Shown here in pieces: positions 10,575 to 21,503 of a stretch of 64,000 nucleotides of DNA; position 1 is the stretch's first letter; each line of letters opens with the position of its first letter. The notes below the pieces were generated by a model. The model searched no databases and had not been told where the DNA came from. It saw only the letters and a list, made by a program, of their open reading frames with translations. Source of the DNA: Leguminivora glycinivorella (lineage: Eukaryota > Arthropoda > Insecta > Lepidoptera > Tortricidae). The stretch lies in contig NC_062973.1 in NCBI RefSeq assembly GCF_023078275.1, positions 17,750,456 to 17,814,455 on the forward strand, written 5' to 3'. The position numbers were made by a program, and so were the translations under genes.

Positions 10575-10763
10575 TACAGCAAATAGATCAGTTACAATGG
10601 CCCCCCCAGTCGAGAATTGCCCCGCTTTACCTTAATCGAAATAATCGCGGACAGATATACCTACAAAGAAACCTACGGATCCAAATGAAAATCTTATTTT
10701 TTTTTGTAAACGTTTCAATAAGAATACTTTTATTACGCGGGCGAAGCCGCGGGTAAAAGCTAG

Positions 10764-11350
10764 TATGAAATAAAATTGAGTGACGTCACGGTCAACTCGG
10801 TTACTTTATACATATATTTTTACCTGACTTATTAAATAGAAATTGGATTTAAAAATAAGTTCTGTCCATGTTTTTCGTATAATTATCTAATGCTTTATTT
10901 CGTGAATGGTATAAAATATTTTATTTTAACTACAGTCAAGTTCCCTGTTGTGTGAATTTTGTTAACCCTGTGCAATACAGGCAAAAGTATATTTATGGAA
11001 ACTATAGGTAGCCGTAATGAGACAATGCGGATCAATATTGGATAATTGGAACTGAAGCCAAAGCCTGAGGAAGTCACAATTGATTTTTAAAGAGATGTCC
11101 CGAATAGGTGGTGATATTAGCCGGATATCATCAGATGGTTCAAATTTATTTTTCTAACTCAACGAGCCAGAGCCACTGATTTGTATATTTACAAGACATC
11201 CCCTATATTTTATTTATTTTTTTGTTGAACTTCTACAGCATTTTGTCCACGACTTGTATCTTTTTATATGTAAGAAGTATGTACTTAGTGAATATAAAAA
11301 CAAAAGATTTGTTTTAACTCTTCACTCCTCTTATAGGTACATATTTATAA
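10764..11350. other. Unassigned intronic DNA
   Basis: No coding frame, terminal repeat or tRNA-like sequence could be supported here. Confidence 0.4.
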
Positions 11351-12061
11351 CTAGCCCGCGGCTTCGCTCGCGTTAGAAAGAGACAAAAAGTAACCTATGT
11401 CACTCACAGAATTATAGTTAAGCCAGAATGAGTAGTTAGGTCAAAAAGTGTGTCCACATGAGAGGGCATTGTTTGGGCTGGTGTCCCTCTCGCACTTACT
11501 GACAATGTCAACATTATTAAGTGACGTCATCGCTGTCATAAATTGGGGATACCAGTCAATTTTCAAAGTTACTATCAAATCTACTAATTCCCAATTGAAG
11601 GTATTTTTTAATTATACATATCTTTGATTTATTGCCATCAAAATAATTACATTATAATGATTTGCCAATTCTTTAAAATATATCGAAACCCTAGTTTGAA
11701 TATAGCACTAAAATATAAGAAGTTATAAAGTCAGGTATTATACATGTAAAAATACTACTACTATGGTAACCTCATTAACACTGGCCACACGTGCGAGAGG
11801 GACACCAGCCCAAACAATGCCCTCTCATGTGGACTGTTTTCGCTACTCTGATACGATCACCTTTCTATCTCAGTGATAAGGTTCAATGTAGTATGGCAAA
11901 AAATGTGATTGCGCTGTCCCCTGTAAAGGTCTTTGATGTCACTCTCCATCCCTTCAACTATCTCCACTTAAAAAATCACGTTAATTCGTCGCTCCGTTTT
12001 GCCGTGAAAGACGGACAAACAAACAGACACACACACTTTCCCATTTATAATATTAGTATGT
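11351..12061 (-). mobile_element. Short Helitron, interrupted by a 530-bp insertion
   Basis: Reading the minus strand, the 5' end is CATACTAATATTATAAATGG and the 3' end is CGCGAGCGAAGCCGCGGG...CTAG at 11351-11354. The intact 179-bp relative at 43461-43639 shows what the uninterrupted element looks like. Here it is opened after CCTATGTCACTC by foreign DNA (11406-11935). Confidence 0.8.
11406..11935. mobile_element. 530-bp insertion with 9-bp target duplication and internal inverted repeats
   Basis: ATGTCACTC is present at 11397-11405 and 11936-11944, while the undisrupted Helitron has it once. A 44-bp segment (GTCCACATGAGAGGGCATTG and on to CTCTCGCAC, 11450-11493) recurs inverted at about 11787-11831. 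The extreme ends do not form an obvious inverted repeat. A 9-bp duplication would fit a Mutator-like enzyme, but the superfamily is uncertain. Confidence 0.65.
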
Positions 12062-12734
12062 ATTATAAAAATGAATTGTAGAACTATTAAGTATTACTTA
12101 CAAATTGAACAATCTTTACGGCGGCTAAATCAGTGACCCCTCAAGGAAGAATTACATTTATGTATTTCATAACTAGCAACACTCATTATACGGTTTATTT
12201 TCTTTTGCAAGGCAAGGCATATTTATTGTACATACAGATTATATTATTGCGAACAATTTCAGTCACGTTAATTATGAAAAAAGGTTCGCACACAAAGCAT
12301 AACTTTAGCTAAGTTTTTACTTTTTTTGCAACAGAATATTCGATATCCGGCCAAATAGTAGGCATACTTTCGGCAAAATAGCTACCAAATAGCCCAATAT
12401 TCGTGGAGTCTCTACTTTTTACATACTTTTTATAACCATATCATGTCCAACGGCCGGTCAATTCAATCAATTCGAATTCATAAAGATTAACAATTAGACT
12501 CAATTTATATCGTGCTATTTTGGGGTAAATGTAATCCATTTCTATTTAGGTAATTTGCATAAGGGATTTTCATTTAAATTGAATGTTTGTTGGTAAATAA
12601 ATACAGTCCACAGCAAAACTACTTTATCAGCAACGTAGGTACTCGCTCGGAATACTTCACACTAACCATTATTGATTCACAAATTATAAATGCAAACATC
12701 AATCGCAATGAAAAAATCAACAGTGATCGACTCT

Positions 12735-12805
12735 GGCCAACGTGGGACTCGAACCCACATCCTTGGATTGCCGGTCCAATGCGTTACCAATTGCGCCAGC
12801 TGACC
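12735..12805 (-). repeat. tRNA-like sequence, probably a SINE head
   Basis: On the minus strand the acceptor arms GGTCAGC and GTTGGCC pair with G-U wobbles. A B box (GGTTCGAGTCCC), a D arm and an anticodon stem TTGGA/TCCAA are present. The loop CCGGCAA would carry anticodon GGC, but position 33 is C, not T, and no CCA-like context follows. AT-rich DNA continues on the minus-strand 3' side, as in a tRNA-derived SINE. Confidence 0.6.
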
Positions 12806-12988
12806 ATCCGTCCATGACTGCGAATTTAACCATTGCGACTGTGACGCACGACTACGTCACCGTGTCGTAGTCATGCATCACCAACGACATCTACATATTC
12901 CAAGGTTTACAACCCTAGCCAACCCTGAGGACTTGCACTATTGATTTTTCAGTACGAGTATAGCTGAAAACTTGCGCATACAAACTAA

Positions 12989-13124
12989 CCCCCTTATTCA
13001 TAAACGTACTCTAAAGTTATCGAGCCGATAAAGTTAATTTGTCCTTTTCTATCACACTAATACGTCGAAAAGGGACAAACGAACTTTATCGGCTTGATAA
13101 CTTTAGAGCACGTTTATAAGGGGG
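12989..13124. mobile_element. 136-bp Harbinger-like MITE
   Basis: Ends CCCCCTTATTCATAAACGTA and, inverted, CCCCCTTATAAACGTGCTCT; TAA flanks both sides (12986-12988, 13125-13127). Nearly the whole element is one hairpin (arms about 60 bp). Confidence 0.85.
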
Positions 13125-13903
13125 TAACTCCGTGAAACACAAATAAATTCTAAGAAATAACCGTTTTAGTTGGTGCTCGGTTTGATGGCGCTATATTCAT
13201 ATTTAACACTTTTATGGTACTAAGGGTTGGTTGCACCAAACCGTCTGTCTCCGATTTAGCGTTCGCAAATTTTGCCTTGCCTAAGATACAAGTATTAAGT
13301 TACTAGAAGTTACAAAATTTATTCATGAGAACATAATAAAACAACTTGTAGTTAGTACTTAAGTCGTCAAGTCCATTTTAGCTTTGATAAAATTTAGCTT
13401 GAATATTTATTTCCATTATCTTTATTCTTATGAATTTGCGGCAATGGTTTCATAATTGGGATAAGTATTAGCAAAGAGGATCTAGTATTATAGAGAGTTA
13501 CTGTCAAAGTAAAATGTGTAATCACAGTGCATAGACTGCCATCTCTCGACACTAGCTTAGAACTTTTGAACCTCAGTTTTGATAATTTGGCCCATATTCT
13601 TAGCTTGATATGTATTTAAATGTCAAATATTAATATTAGCGCCATCTAGCTGAGTGTACCCCAAAGGTGTAACGCCACCTAGGCCACCGTACCTTTTTCT
13701 CTATGGCTTTGAGGGACGTTTTTTTCTTAGATTTTATCCGTCTATACGGAGTTACATAATATATGTCATTGGTATTAGGTATGATGGACATACTTCAATT
13801 GTAAAATGTTGTTACTAGATTGCAGTGCTGTAGGCGGGTGTTTGTTTTTATGTTTTAATTTCAAACAGCAATATTATTAAAAAAGTGTACCGGTTTGTTT
13901 CAG

Positions 13904-13970
13904 ATAATTTCAAAACTAAAAGCGAAACGAGATTATAACGAACCAAACATTCTTAAGAAATTGCAGCAAA
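13904..13970 (+). CDS. Internal exon of the host gene (exon c)
   Basis: Acceptor GGTTTGTTTCAG, 67 bases, then donor GTGAGT. Only one frame is open; it starts at a codon boundary and leaves one base over (phase 0 to 1). The peptide is strongly basic and helical in character (SKLKAKRDYNEPNILKKLQQ). The next good exon on this strand (34394) enters at phase 1, so the two join to a continuous frame. Not recognised as a known family. Confidence 0.65.
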
Positions 13971-14149
13971 GTGAGTATTAATTACAATTTTAATAATATT
14001 TGTATAGACCAGGGACAACATTAAATAGCAAGTGCGAGTGATAATAAAAGTACGCAGAAATAATAATAAAATATGACTACCTATGTCAAAACTCATGGTA
14101 ATTTTATTTTAAAAAACAATCTCTCAGAACATGTAAGGTTACGGAGTTA

Positions 14150-14382
14150 GGCACTAGTCCCACCGCGAGCTAGTAAGCCATGAGCTATCGGTTATAAAAA
14201 CGAACAAAAGATAAGCACTCCCGTGCAAATAAAAGAGACGGCGATATTGATAGTTCACTGCTGGGCGAGTAACTTTAAACATGTCTCTTTTATTTCCACT
14301 GTACATTTACATGTGCTTATCTTTTTTTCGTTTTTTATAGCCGATAGCTCATAGCTTACTAGCTCGCGGTGAGATCAGCGCC
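14150..14382. mobile_element. 233-bp Harbinger-like MITE
   Basis: Ends GGCACTAGTCCCACCGCGAG and, inverted, GGCGCTGATCTCACCGCGAG; TTA on both sides (14147-14149, 14383-14385). Long complementary arms run inward through AGCTATCGG. Confidence 0.8.
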
Positions 14383-14757
14383 TTACAAGCCTTTTATAAG
14401 ATACTGTTTAAAAGCGGTAAATGACTGTGGCACCGCCATTGTTATGTGGAGCCAGATCAAGATAAAATCGTAACGAATTTGATAGCCCCACCTCTGCAAG
14501 GTTAAGTAAATGTCGCAATTTCATCGATGTTTGATGTTTAAAATAACATTTGCTTTGCACTGACCGTCACGTGGTTGTCAAAGATGTTGCCAATTTATCT
14601 TGGAAACACTCTACGAGTATAAGTAGCTTATTTATAAGTAGACAGCTGCTTAATAGTAAGAAAATGTTCACCAAAAGTCCATATTTTCACCGATTCTTGC
14701 ATTGGCTCATGTCATTCACGATTTAATTACCAAATCTGACCTTTGATGGAATAATAC

Positions 14758-16012
14758 GGTTTACCCTTGAATCGCCGACAGACACTTCTTCGAATATTAT
14801 TTCAAAGACAACGTTTCAAATAATTTCATTTCATCGATAGTTTATATCGTAGAACAATCGATACAAGTAAAATCAAACCGTAGACTTTTATTTCGTAGAT
14901 AAGTTATTCCGAGTATACTTTATATCGTCGTATTTCGTTTCGTGTTTTTTCATTTCATTTTGTTTTACATTAAATACAATTCATTACGCATAATATTATT
15001 TCAATTATGATTTTTTCTAAAATTTTACAATTTGTAAACTGTTTGATTGGTCACTGTTCTAACCTAACCTAAACCTACTTTAAATAAAAAAAAGGTTCGT
15101 TATTGTGTGGGGTCGCAGTTCTAACCTAACCTAAACATACTCTGTAAACTGTTTGTTTTTGTGTGTGGTCACAGTTCTAACCTAACCTAAACCTACTCTG
15201 CAATACGTTTGCTTCTGTGTAAATCACAGGTCGAACCTAACCTAAACCTACTCAGTAAACTGTTTGTTTGTGTGTTTGGTCACAGTTCTAACCTAACCTA
15301 AACCTACTCTGCAATACGTTTGCTTTTGTGTAAATCACAGGTCGAACCTAACCAAAACCTAGTCTGTAAACTATTTGTTTTTTTGTGTGGTCACAGTTCT
15401 AACCTAACCTAAACCTACTCTGCAATACGTATGCTTCTGTGTAAATCACAGGTCGAACCTAACCTAAACCTACTCTGTAAACTATTTGTTTTTTTGTGTG
15501 GTCACAGTTCTAACCTAACCTAAACCTAATTTAAAAGCCATTCGTTGTTGTGAAGGTCGCAGTTCTAACCTAACCTGAACCTATTTGGTAAGCCGTTTTT
15601 TTCTGTGTGATCACACTTCTAACTTAAACCTATTCTAATATAGGATTTAAGCCAATGGTCATAGTTTAATTATGGACGTATGTGATGTGCCACGATAAAA
15701 TCGACAATTTGAAGTTTCCTGCAATAGAAACATCTATAAATGTGTAGTACGACAAATGAGAAAGTTTTGTAATAATACGTCGAATAAATGAATTTCGATG
15801 TTTTGTAGTTCTGCTATTTGAAGTACTTTGAAACGAATCAGCGATGAAGAAATATTAGTTGAATAGTATTTATAACAACTAAGAAACTTTCAAATAAATA
15901 GTAGTTGAAACAAACTTACTTGAAACAATTTTACTCGAACTAAACTTTCGATGATTTGTTGTCGATGAAATGATATTCGATGAAAAGTTGGTCGGCGAAA
16001 CAAGGGTACACC
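14758..16012 (+). mobile_element. Telomere-motif element, copy 1 (GGTTTACCCTTG ends)
   Basis: Terminal repeats GGTTTACCCTTGAATCGCCG and, inverted, GGTGTACCCTTGTTTCGCCG. The 9-bp sequence GAATAATAC flanks it exactly (14749-14757, 16013-16021). Inside is an array of about ten units of 57-60 bp (about 15058-15625), each with AACCTAACCTAAACC, i.e. TTAGG-like insect telomere words. No coding frame. A 9-bp duplication suggests a Mutator-like helper, but class is open. Related copies: 37932-39467 (opposite orientation) and parts of 17142-18817 and 46930-50083. Confidence 0.8.
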
Positions 16013-16396
16013 GAATAATACGAACTAATCCGCGCTGTTGCAGAATGTAGTTTGTATAAGACTAATAGCAACATTAATTTATTCATGGTTTCCATGGTTA
16101 CATACCTCTATGTAATATTTCTTCTTGGACAATACATCATTCGTCTCACACGTACTTCTGGTTTTTATTAGTTTATAATACTTTTATGGACCCTAGGCCA
16201 TTGTTACTTCCTTTAACACACGCGTGTCTTTGGGAATGTTACGATCTAAATATTACTCCATTAAATTTCGTACTGAGCTTTTACCGTAAAACATAATAAA
16301 CTCCAAACCTAGAAATAACTTTAATACTTTTGACTATCTGAAACAGCAAAAGCAACAGGTCAAAGATCTATCATTGTAATTGAAGACTTACATCGT

Positions 16397-16443
16397 ACGC
16401 CGTGGCTTGCGTGGGCGACGGTCGCGCGACGGTCGCCCACGCA
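16397..16443. repeat. Collapsed copy of the 7162 Harbinger-like MITE
   Basis: ACGCCGTGGCTTGCGTGGGC followed almost at once by its inverse; the loop of the 7162 copy is missing. Confidence 0.6.
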
Positions 16444-16474
16444 ATTGATATTCGGTATATTGGTTGGTCGCGTT

Positions 16475-16715
16475 GGGATTGTATTGTTCCTTGTCCATCA
16501 TAGGAGGCACGCAGCTTTCCGGTTCCAGATATGGACACTCGCAAAATAATACTATTTTTTTACATCTTTGGAGCAACAAACTAGTATGTTTCATATCTTA
16601 TCTCACGCTTAATGTAGTAAATAAAACTCATTCAAGTTTACACAGAGTATTATTTTTTTATTATTTTATACATGAACTCAACTCTCTTAGCAACGTTACT
16701 AAAGCCTGTCAACCA
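16475..16715 (+). repeat. Divergent fragment of the piggyBac-like element
   Basis: TTGTTCCTTGTCCATCATAG, TTGGAGCAACAAACTAGTAT and TTTTATACATGAACTCA match copy B (32667-33487) with many substitutions; both ends are lost. Clearly older than copies A and B. Confidence 0.75.
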
Positions 16716-16854
16716 AATTTTGGCAGTAGCAATGTACATCAAACTAAAGTATGGTATCCCTATGAAACGAACAAAAACCAGCAATGTACGTCGAACAGCC
16801 ACAGATATTTTTTTTTTCAAGGGGCTCGCTCCTTCCTTACGAATTAGATAATGT

Positions 16855-17030
16855 ATTAAGGCGAGATGATCTGTCAAACTAACCAATCCAAGGGGGTGAG
16901 GTGCGCGGCGTCCGGGCAGCCCCGCCCGCGCGGCGATGTTCGCTTGTCGCACGCGGGAACTCAAATTCGCGCGGCAGCATGACACAGACGGATCGCAGTC
17001 ATAATGATCGCCGTATTTTAACTGGGCTTT
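16855..17030. other. GC-rich island
   Basis: Between AT-rich surroundings, 16890-16990 is rich in CG dinucleotides (GCGCGGCG, CCCGCCCGCGCGGCGATG, GCGCGGCAGC). No frame or RNA fold I can name. Could be a fragment of a GC-rich mobile element or a CpG-rich regulatory piece. Confidence 0.4.
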
Positions 17031-17039
17031 CTTAGTTTT

Positions 17040-17105
17040 TTCATGAAATAGGAGGCAAATGAGCAGCTCATCGCCTGATGGTAAACGATCACCGCCTTTA
17101 TTTTT
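17040..17105 (-). repeat. Retroelement 3'-tail fragment
   Basis: GAGGCAAATGAGCAGCTCAT followed by CGCCTGATGGTAAACGATCA is a widespread lepidopteran repeat motif, partly shared in inverse form with 45345-45440 (CCATCAGGCGG). Confidence 0.5.
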
Positions 17106-17141
17106 TTTATTAGGTTTCATCATTTGTGTAAGTAATACTAA

Positions 17142-18817
17142 GGGTACGTATCACAATGTTTAAAATGAAAAAACCTAACGTTAAATGACCTACGTTCAAA
17201 ATACCTAAAATCAAAATACCTAATGATTTTAAATACCTAAGCAAGTTACACCTACGCACGAATTACCGAAATTGAAAATACCTATTGGACTAAATACCTA
17301 ATGTTTGAAATACCAAAAACTATGTCACCTAAATTTTATACACATACATTTGAAATACCCTATGGTCAAAATACCTAAAATGATTAACCGGTCAAAATAC
17401 CGAAGTAGTAGGGTAGGTTCCGCGAGCGTAAAAGAGGGTATATTGAAGTATTAATTTTAAGCATAGTATAGTTACGCATAATATATCTAGGCATATTTTT
17501 GTTCGTTCGAATATATGTTGTGCATAAAGGTTTTTCGTCGAATGGTTTTTATGCATAACCTGGTTTAATCGAAATTTATCACGCAGAATTTTTATCATAG
17601 CTAATACTACTATATTGATGTCGCAGTTCTAACCTAACCTAACCGACATTCGTGCATTCTTAACACAATATTGTATTTCTTGAGGTCGCAGTTTTAACCT
17701 AACCTAACCGACTCTCCTGACTGCATTTAGTATGGGTGGTTATTCTGATTTTAAGAAATATGCCAAATACAATTATGCAAATCAATGCTATTCATAAAAA
17801 AACAATCGGCGTAAAAAGTATTATGCGAACTTTTTTTCGGGCAAAGTAATATTAGTATTATTTTAGATTATGTCAAATAAGTTTTCTGCCAAATTAACAT
17901 TCGTCGAAAATCGATTATGCGAAGTTTGTTATGCGAAAATCGTTCCGGACAATTAAAGGTATGCCAAATAGAGGGAACCCGATAGGTTTAAATCTTATAT
18001 TAGAGTAGGTTTAGGTTAGGTTAGAACTCCGCCCTTACACAACAACGAACGGCTTTTAAAGTAGGTTTAGGTTAGGTTAAAACTGCGATCACACAGAAAA
18101 GAACGGCTTACAGAGTAGGTTTAGGTTAGGTTAGAACTGCGATCCTACACATCAACGCACGACCTTTAAAATAGGTTTAGGTTAGGTTAGAAGAAGGTTA
18201 GGTTAGTTGTGACCAAACATAAAAACAAATAATTTACAAATTGTAAAATTTTATAAAAATTAACAATTGAAATAGGTTTACAAAATTGAAATAATATTAT
18301 GCGTAGTAAATTTTATTTCATGTAAAACAAAATGAAATGAAAAAACACAAAACAAAATACCATATCGGAATAAGTTATCCACGAAGTAAAAGTCCACGGT
18401 TTAATTTGACTTGTATCGGTCATTCTACGATATGAACTGTCGATGAAATGAAATTATTTGAAACGTTGTCTTTGAAATAATATTCGATTAATTGTCTGTC
18501 GACGATTCAAGGGTAAACCGGTTATTTAAGCCCCACTTATTAGACATTTTTGCTTTTCGGATTTAATCATTAGGTATTTCGATTTTAGGTATTTTGAACG
18601 TAGGTCATTTAACGTTAGTTTTTTTAATTTTAGGTATTTTGAACGTAGGTCATTTAACGTTAGTTTTTTTATTTTAGACATTATAATATGCACCTTTTTA
18701 AACTTTAGGTATTTTGAATTTCGGTCGAAACACCATTATGTATTTTGATTTTAGGTATTTTGAACGTAGGTCATTTAACGTTAGGTTTTTTAACTTTAGA
18801 CATTGTGATACGTACCC
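17142..18817. mobile_element. Telomere-motif element, copy 2 (GGGTACGTATC ends)
   Basis: Terminal repeats GGGTACGTATCACAATGTTT and, inverted, GGGTACGTATCACAATGTCT; AATACTAA flanks both ends (17134-17141, 18818-18825). The subterminal 300 bp repeat AAATACCTAA-like words about every 20 bp. Inside lie TTAGGTTAGG motifs (17625-17705; 18005-18200) and an internal copy of the GGGTAAACC-type end seen in copy 1 (about 18500-18518). No transposase frame. Same family as 46930-50083. Confidence 0.8.
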
Positions 18818-18825
18818 AATACTAA

Positions 18826-21500
18826 TGATTTATAGTTACAGTGTGTTTGGTCAGCGTTGTCGGAGCTTTTAAAGACGTACCTAAAGTACAATCAATTTTA
18901 TCGAACTTCTAGTAATCGCACTTATTTACAGATCGACAGGGTGAAATAAAAAGGACCATTCAAACTTTGCATAGTGACTTTTGAGGTCATTATGAACAAC
19001 TTTTATTAAGGGTCCAATGCTGAAACATATACGAAAAAAAATTGGATGTTCCATAGAAATGAGCTGTATCATGACAGTCGAAATGTATAAAATAGATATT
19101 TTTTTGCGTTTTCAGCATTAGTCCCACAGTAAATAGAAGCACAATTTGATTTGATTAGAAATTACGAGTTACAACTATTTACCTGCAAATATATACTGTG
19201 TAGAGAATTTTATGGAAATATACCTACTTCTCCTAAACATCATAACTGTAGCTTTTCCTGAATATATAAAAAAAACTGAAAATGGGGACATAAAAATGGG
19301 TAGGAGGGTGAAGATTAACATCTCGGCGAGTTTTCTACTTCATTTACAAGTTTTTTCCTAGTAACCGTCAGCTTCTTTGACCATAAACTTTATGTAAAAA
19401 GATATTATGTCACGTCACTGCTGTTTAAAAATACACATTATTTTTTTCAGCCGTGAATAAATAACGCTTTTTCATTTTCATATTGAATGCCTTTAACCTG
19501 TATACATGCCAAAGTTTCGAATTTTATTCTTGTTGTTCATGAACCTACTAATAGCAGGTTACTTACTCGTATAACGTATTTTGATGATCATGATGAAATC
19601 ACTCATCCAGTCACTGATGAAATCTGTGCTATTTATATTAAGATATGAATAAAATCTAAAGTATGAAAACTATGCAATTGAAACTTTGTCTATTTAATAA
19701 AGTTGCTATTGATATCATATCCTGACAATTATATTTATCTGGTTTAAACCAGACCCCAAATTCGAGGATTCAGAAGAACGACAAAATGCTTCAAGAAAAC
19801 AGCTTTTCTCTTCGCTTGACTCGTGTTGGTGGGGGCACTACCGCCACTAATATCTCCAAATAAAATACAACCCAGCAAAAGATAAAATATCATACTTCAT
19901 AATAATTTATTGATAAATCAATACCATTCTATGCCTACCTCGAATTCTCAAGTCAACTTTTGTCAAAGGAGTCAGACAGCTTGCTGAAGGATTCGTATAA
20001 TCTTGCAAATTAGACAAATATCTGTAAATATAAAGTACCGTAATCATACCCACCAAATAAAAATAAAAAAAATTGTCCAGCTTTATCAATGTATGATTAT
20101 GGACTTTCATTAAAATTTATTGAGAAGTTAAAATACTGAAATCTTTTAACTATTATGGAAAAATGGCGACAGTTGACAAACAAAATTTCTGTCAGGCTGG
20201 CCACATGTTTGGCATAGACATAGAAAAAATATAGACGGAGGGTAGCACGATCTAATTAACCTTATACCAAATTTTGAAAGACAGAAATACCTACCCTACC
20301 TGATCTTCAATCAGTACTGTATCTACCGCCGCCTTTTCTTTCGAACAACTCAATATGTTTATGAAAATTATACGTAAGTTTGTTCACTAGTTGGACATCA
20401 GTCATATATTTTCTAAGTGGAAAGTTGTGCTGTAATGACGTCACAGACGCGTCATCTAGGGGTTTCTACAATCTATGATGTTTAGATATCGTAAATGTCA
20501 CTTGATAACATCATATGAAAATTAAATACTTACGAGTATATATAAATTATCATTTTCTTACCTTTTCACAGTCTTTGGTTAGAATTTTCTTTATTTATTT
20601 GTTTTCTAGCACGCAATTATTTTTTCTGCCTCCTCAAAGCTTTGTTCCCCATTGTTTCAATGACACGTGACCACGCGGAGAAAACTGACACAGGTCCGTC
20701 CTCTGAAAGCGCCGCCGCGCGACTGAAGAGGCCATAAGTGCCATCGAAAATGTTTTCAATTTCAAAAAATTTTTCAAAAAAATTTTTTTTTTGCAAAAAC
20801 AGGATTAGTAACGGGTCTTTAAAATTGGGTTCATAGTTGTTCCATCTTTCCTCTGCGGATTTGGTAGTATTTGATAATTATTATATTATTTTAATGACGC
20901 TACCGGCACAAACTCATCAGATTCGTCTAGATAATCTTATTACCTATATATTGAAGTAAAAAAGAAGTCAAAAAAGTTTTTATCCCAGCTATGGGAACGA
21001 TTTATTGGTTAAAGAAGAGGTAACTTTGGGATCATTTTCTATCGAGCGAAGTTGTAACATTCATGTTGTTCAACTCCATAACATACTCACCAGATGCTGA
21101 AATTTAACATATATCGTTTTCAGATTTTTCCATTGCGTTTTCCTATGTTTTTAACGGCTTCAAAAAACGAGTCCACGCAGCGTCTACGGAAATATATCGC
21201 CTTAAAAAGGGACGGATATGTGCTAGTTATTTCTCTTTTTGGTAGGATGGAGATTTCCACAGATAAGATACAAATGACACGCGAATTTCCACCGATTTTC
21301 AAAACTAGTGTTGCTAGCCCGCGATTTTTCAAATTTGCCGCCTTTTTCTAGTGACAAGATTTGGTTGACGGTCTATAAGAATTCATCATAATGTTTTTTT
21401 CAGTAAACTGATGACCAGGGCCCGTAACTAAAAAAAAAATATATACAACATTTTGTTAAAAATTATTATGGTAGAAGAACAGATAAATTTTTAGTCCCGA
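18826..21500. other. Unassigned intronic DNA, 2.7 kb
   Basis: AT-rich, with a GC-rich patch near 20690-20730 (GCGCCGCCGCGCGACTG). No exon with convincing splice sites and frame, no terminal repeats. Short frames at 19907-20110 and 21094-21351 look random. Confidence 0.4.
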
Positions 21501-21503
21501 AAA

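Larger units (their letters stand above)
7475..10763 (+). mobile_element. Non-autonomous Helitron, 3.3 kb
   Basis: The 5' end reads TCTATATATATAAAAATGAAA, preceded by A. The 3' end has the hairpin GCGGGCGAAGCCGCGGG followed by TAAAAGCTAG, then T. A 5'-TC, a 3' hairpin with CTAG, and insertion between A and T are Helitron hallmarks. It carries a 50-bp duplication, four and a half tandem units of 450 bp, a G-rich hexanucleotide array and a MITE. No Rep/helicase gene is present, so movement would need an autonomous helper. Confidence 0.8.

Noticed and set aside
12735..12805. A functional tRNA-Ala (GGC) gene
   Set aside because: The base before the anticodon is C, not the near-universal T, and the sequence continues as a SINE-like body.
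15058..15625. TTAGG-like repeats as a true interstitial telomere
   Set aside because: Words occur two or three at a time within 57-60-bp units bounded by transposon ends and an exact 9-bp duplication; no long pure TTAGG run is present.
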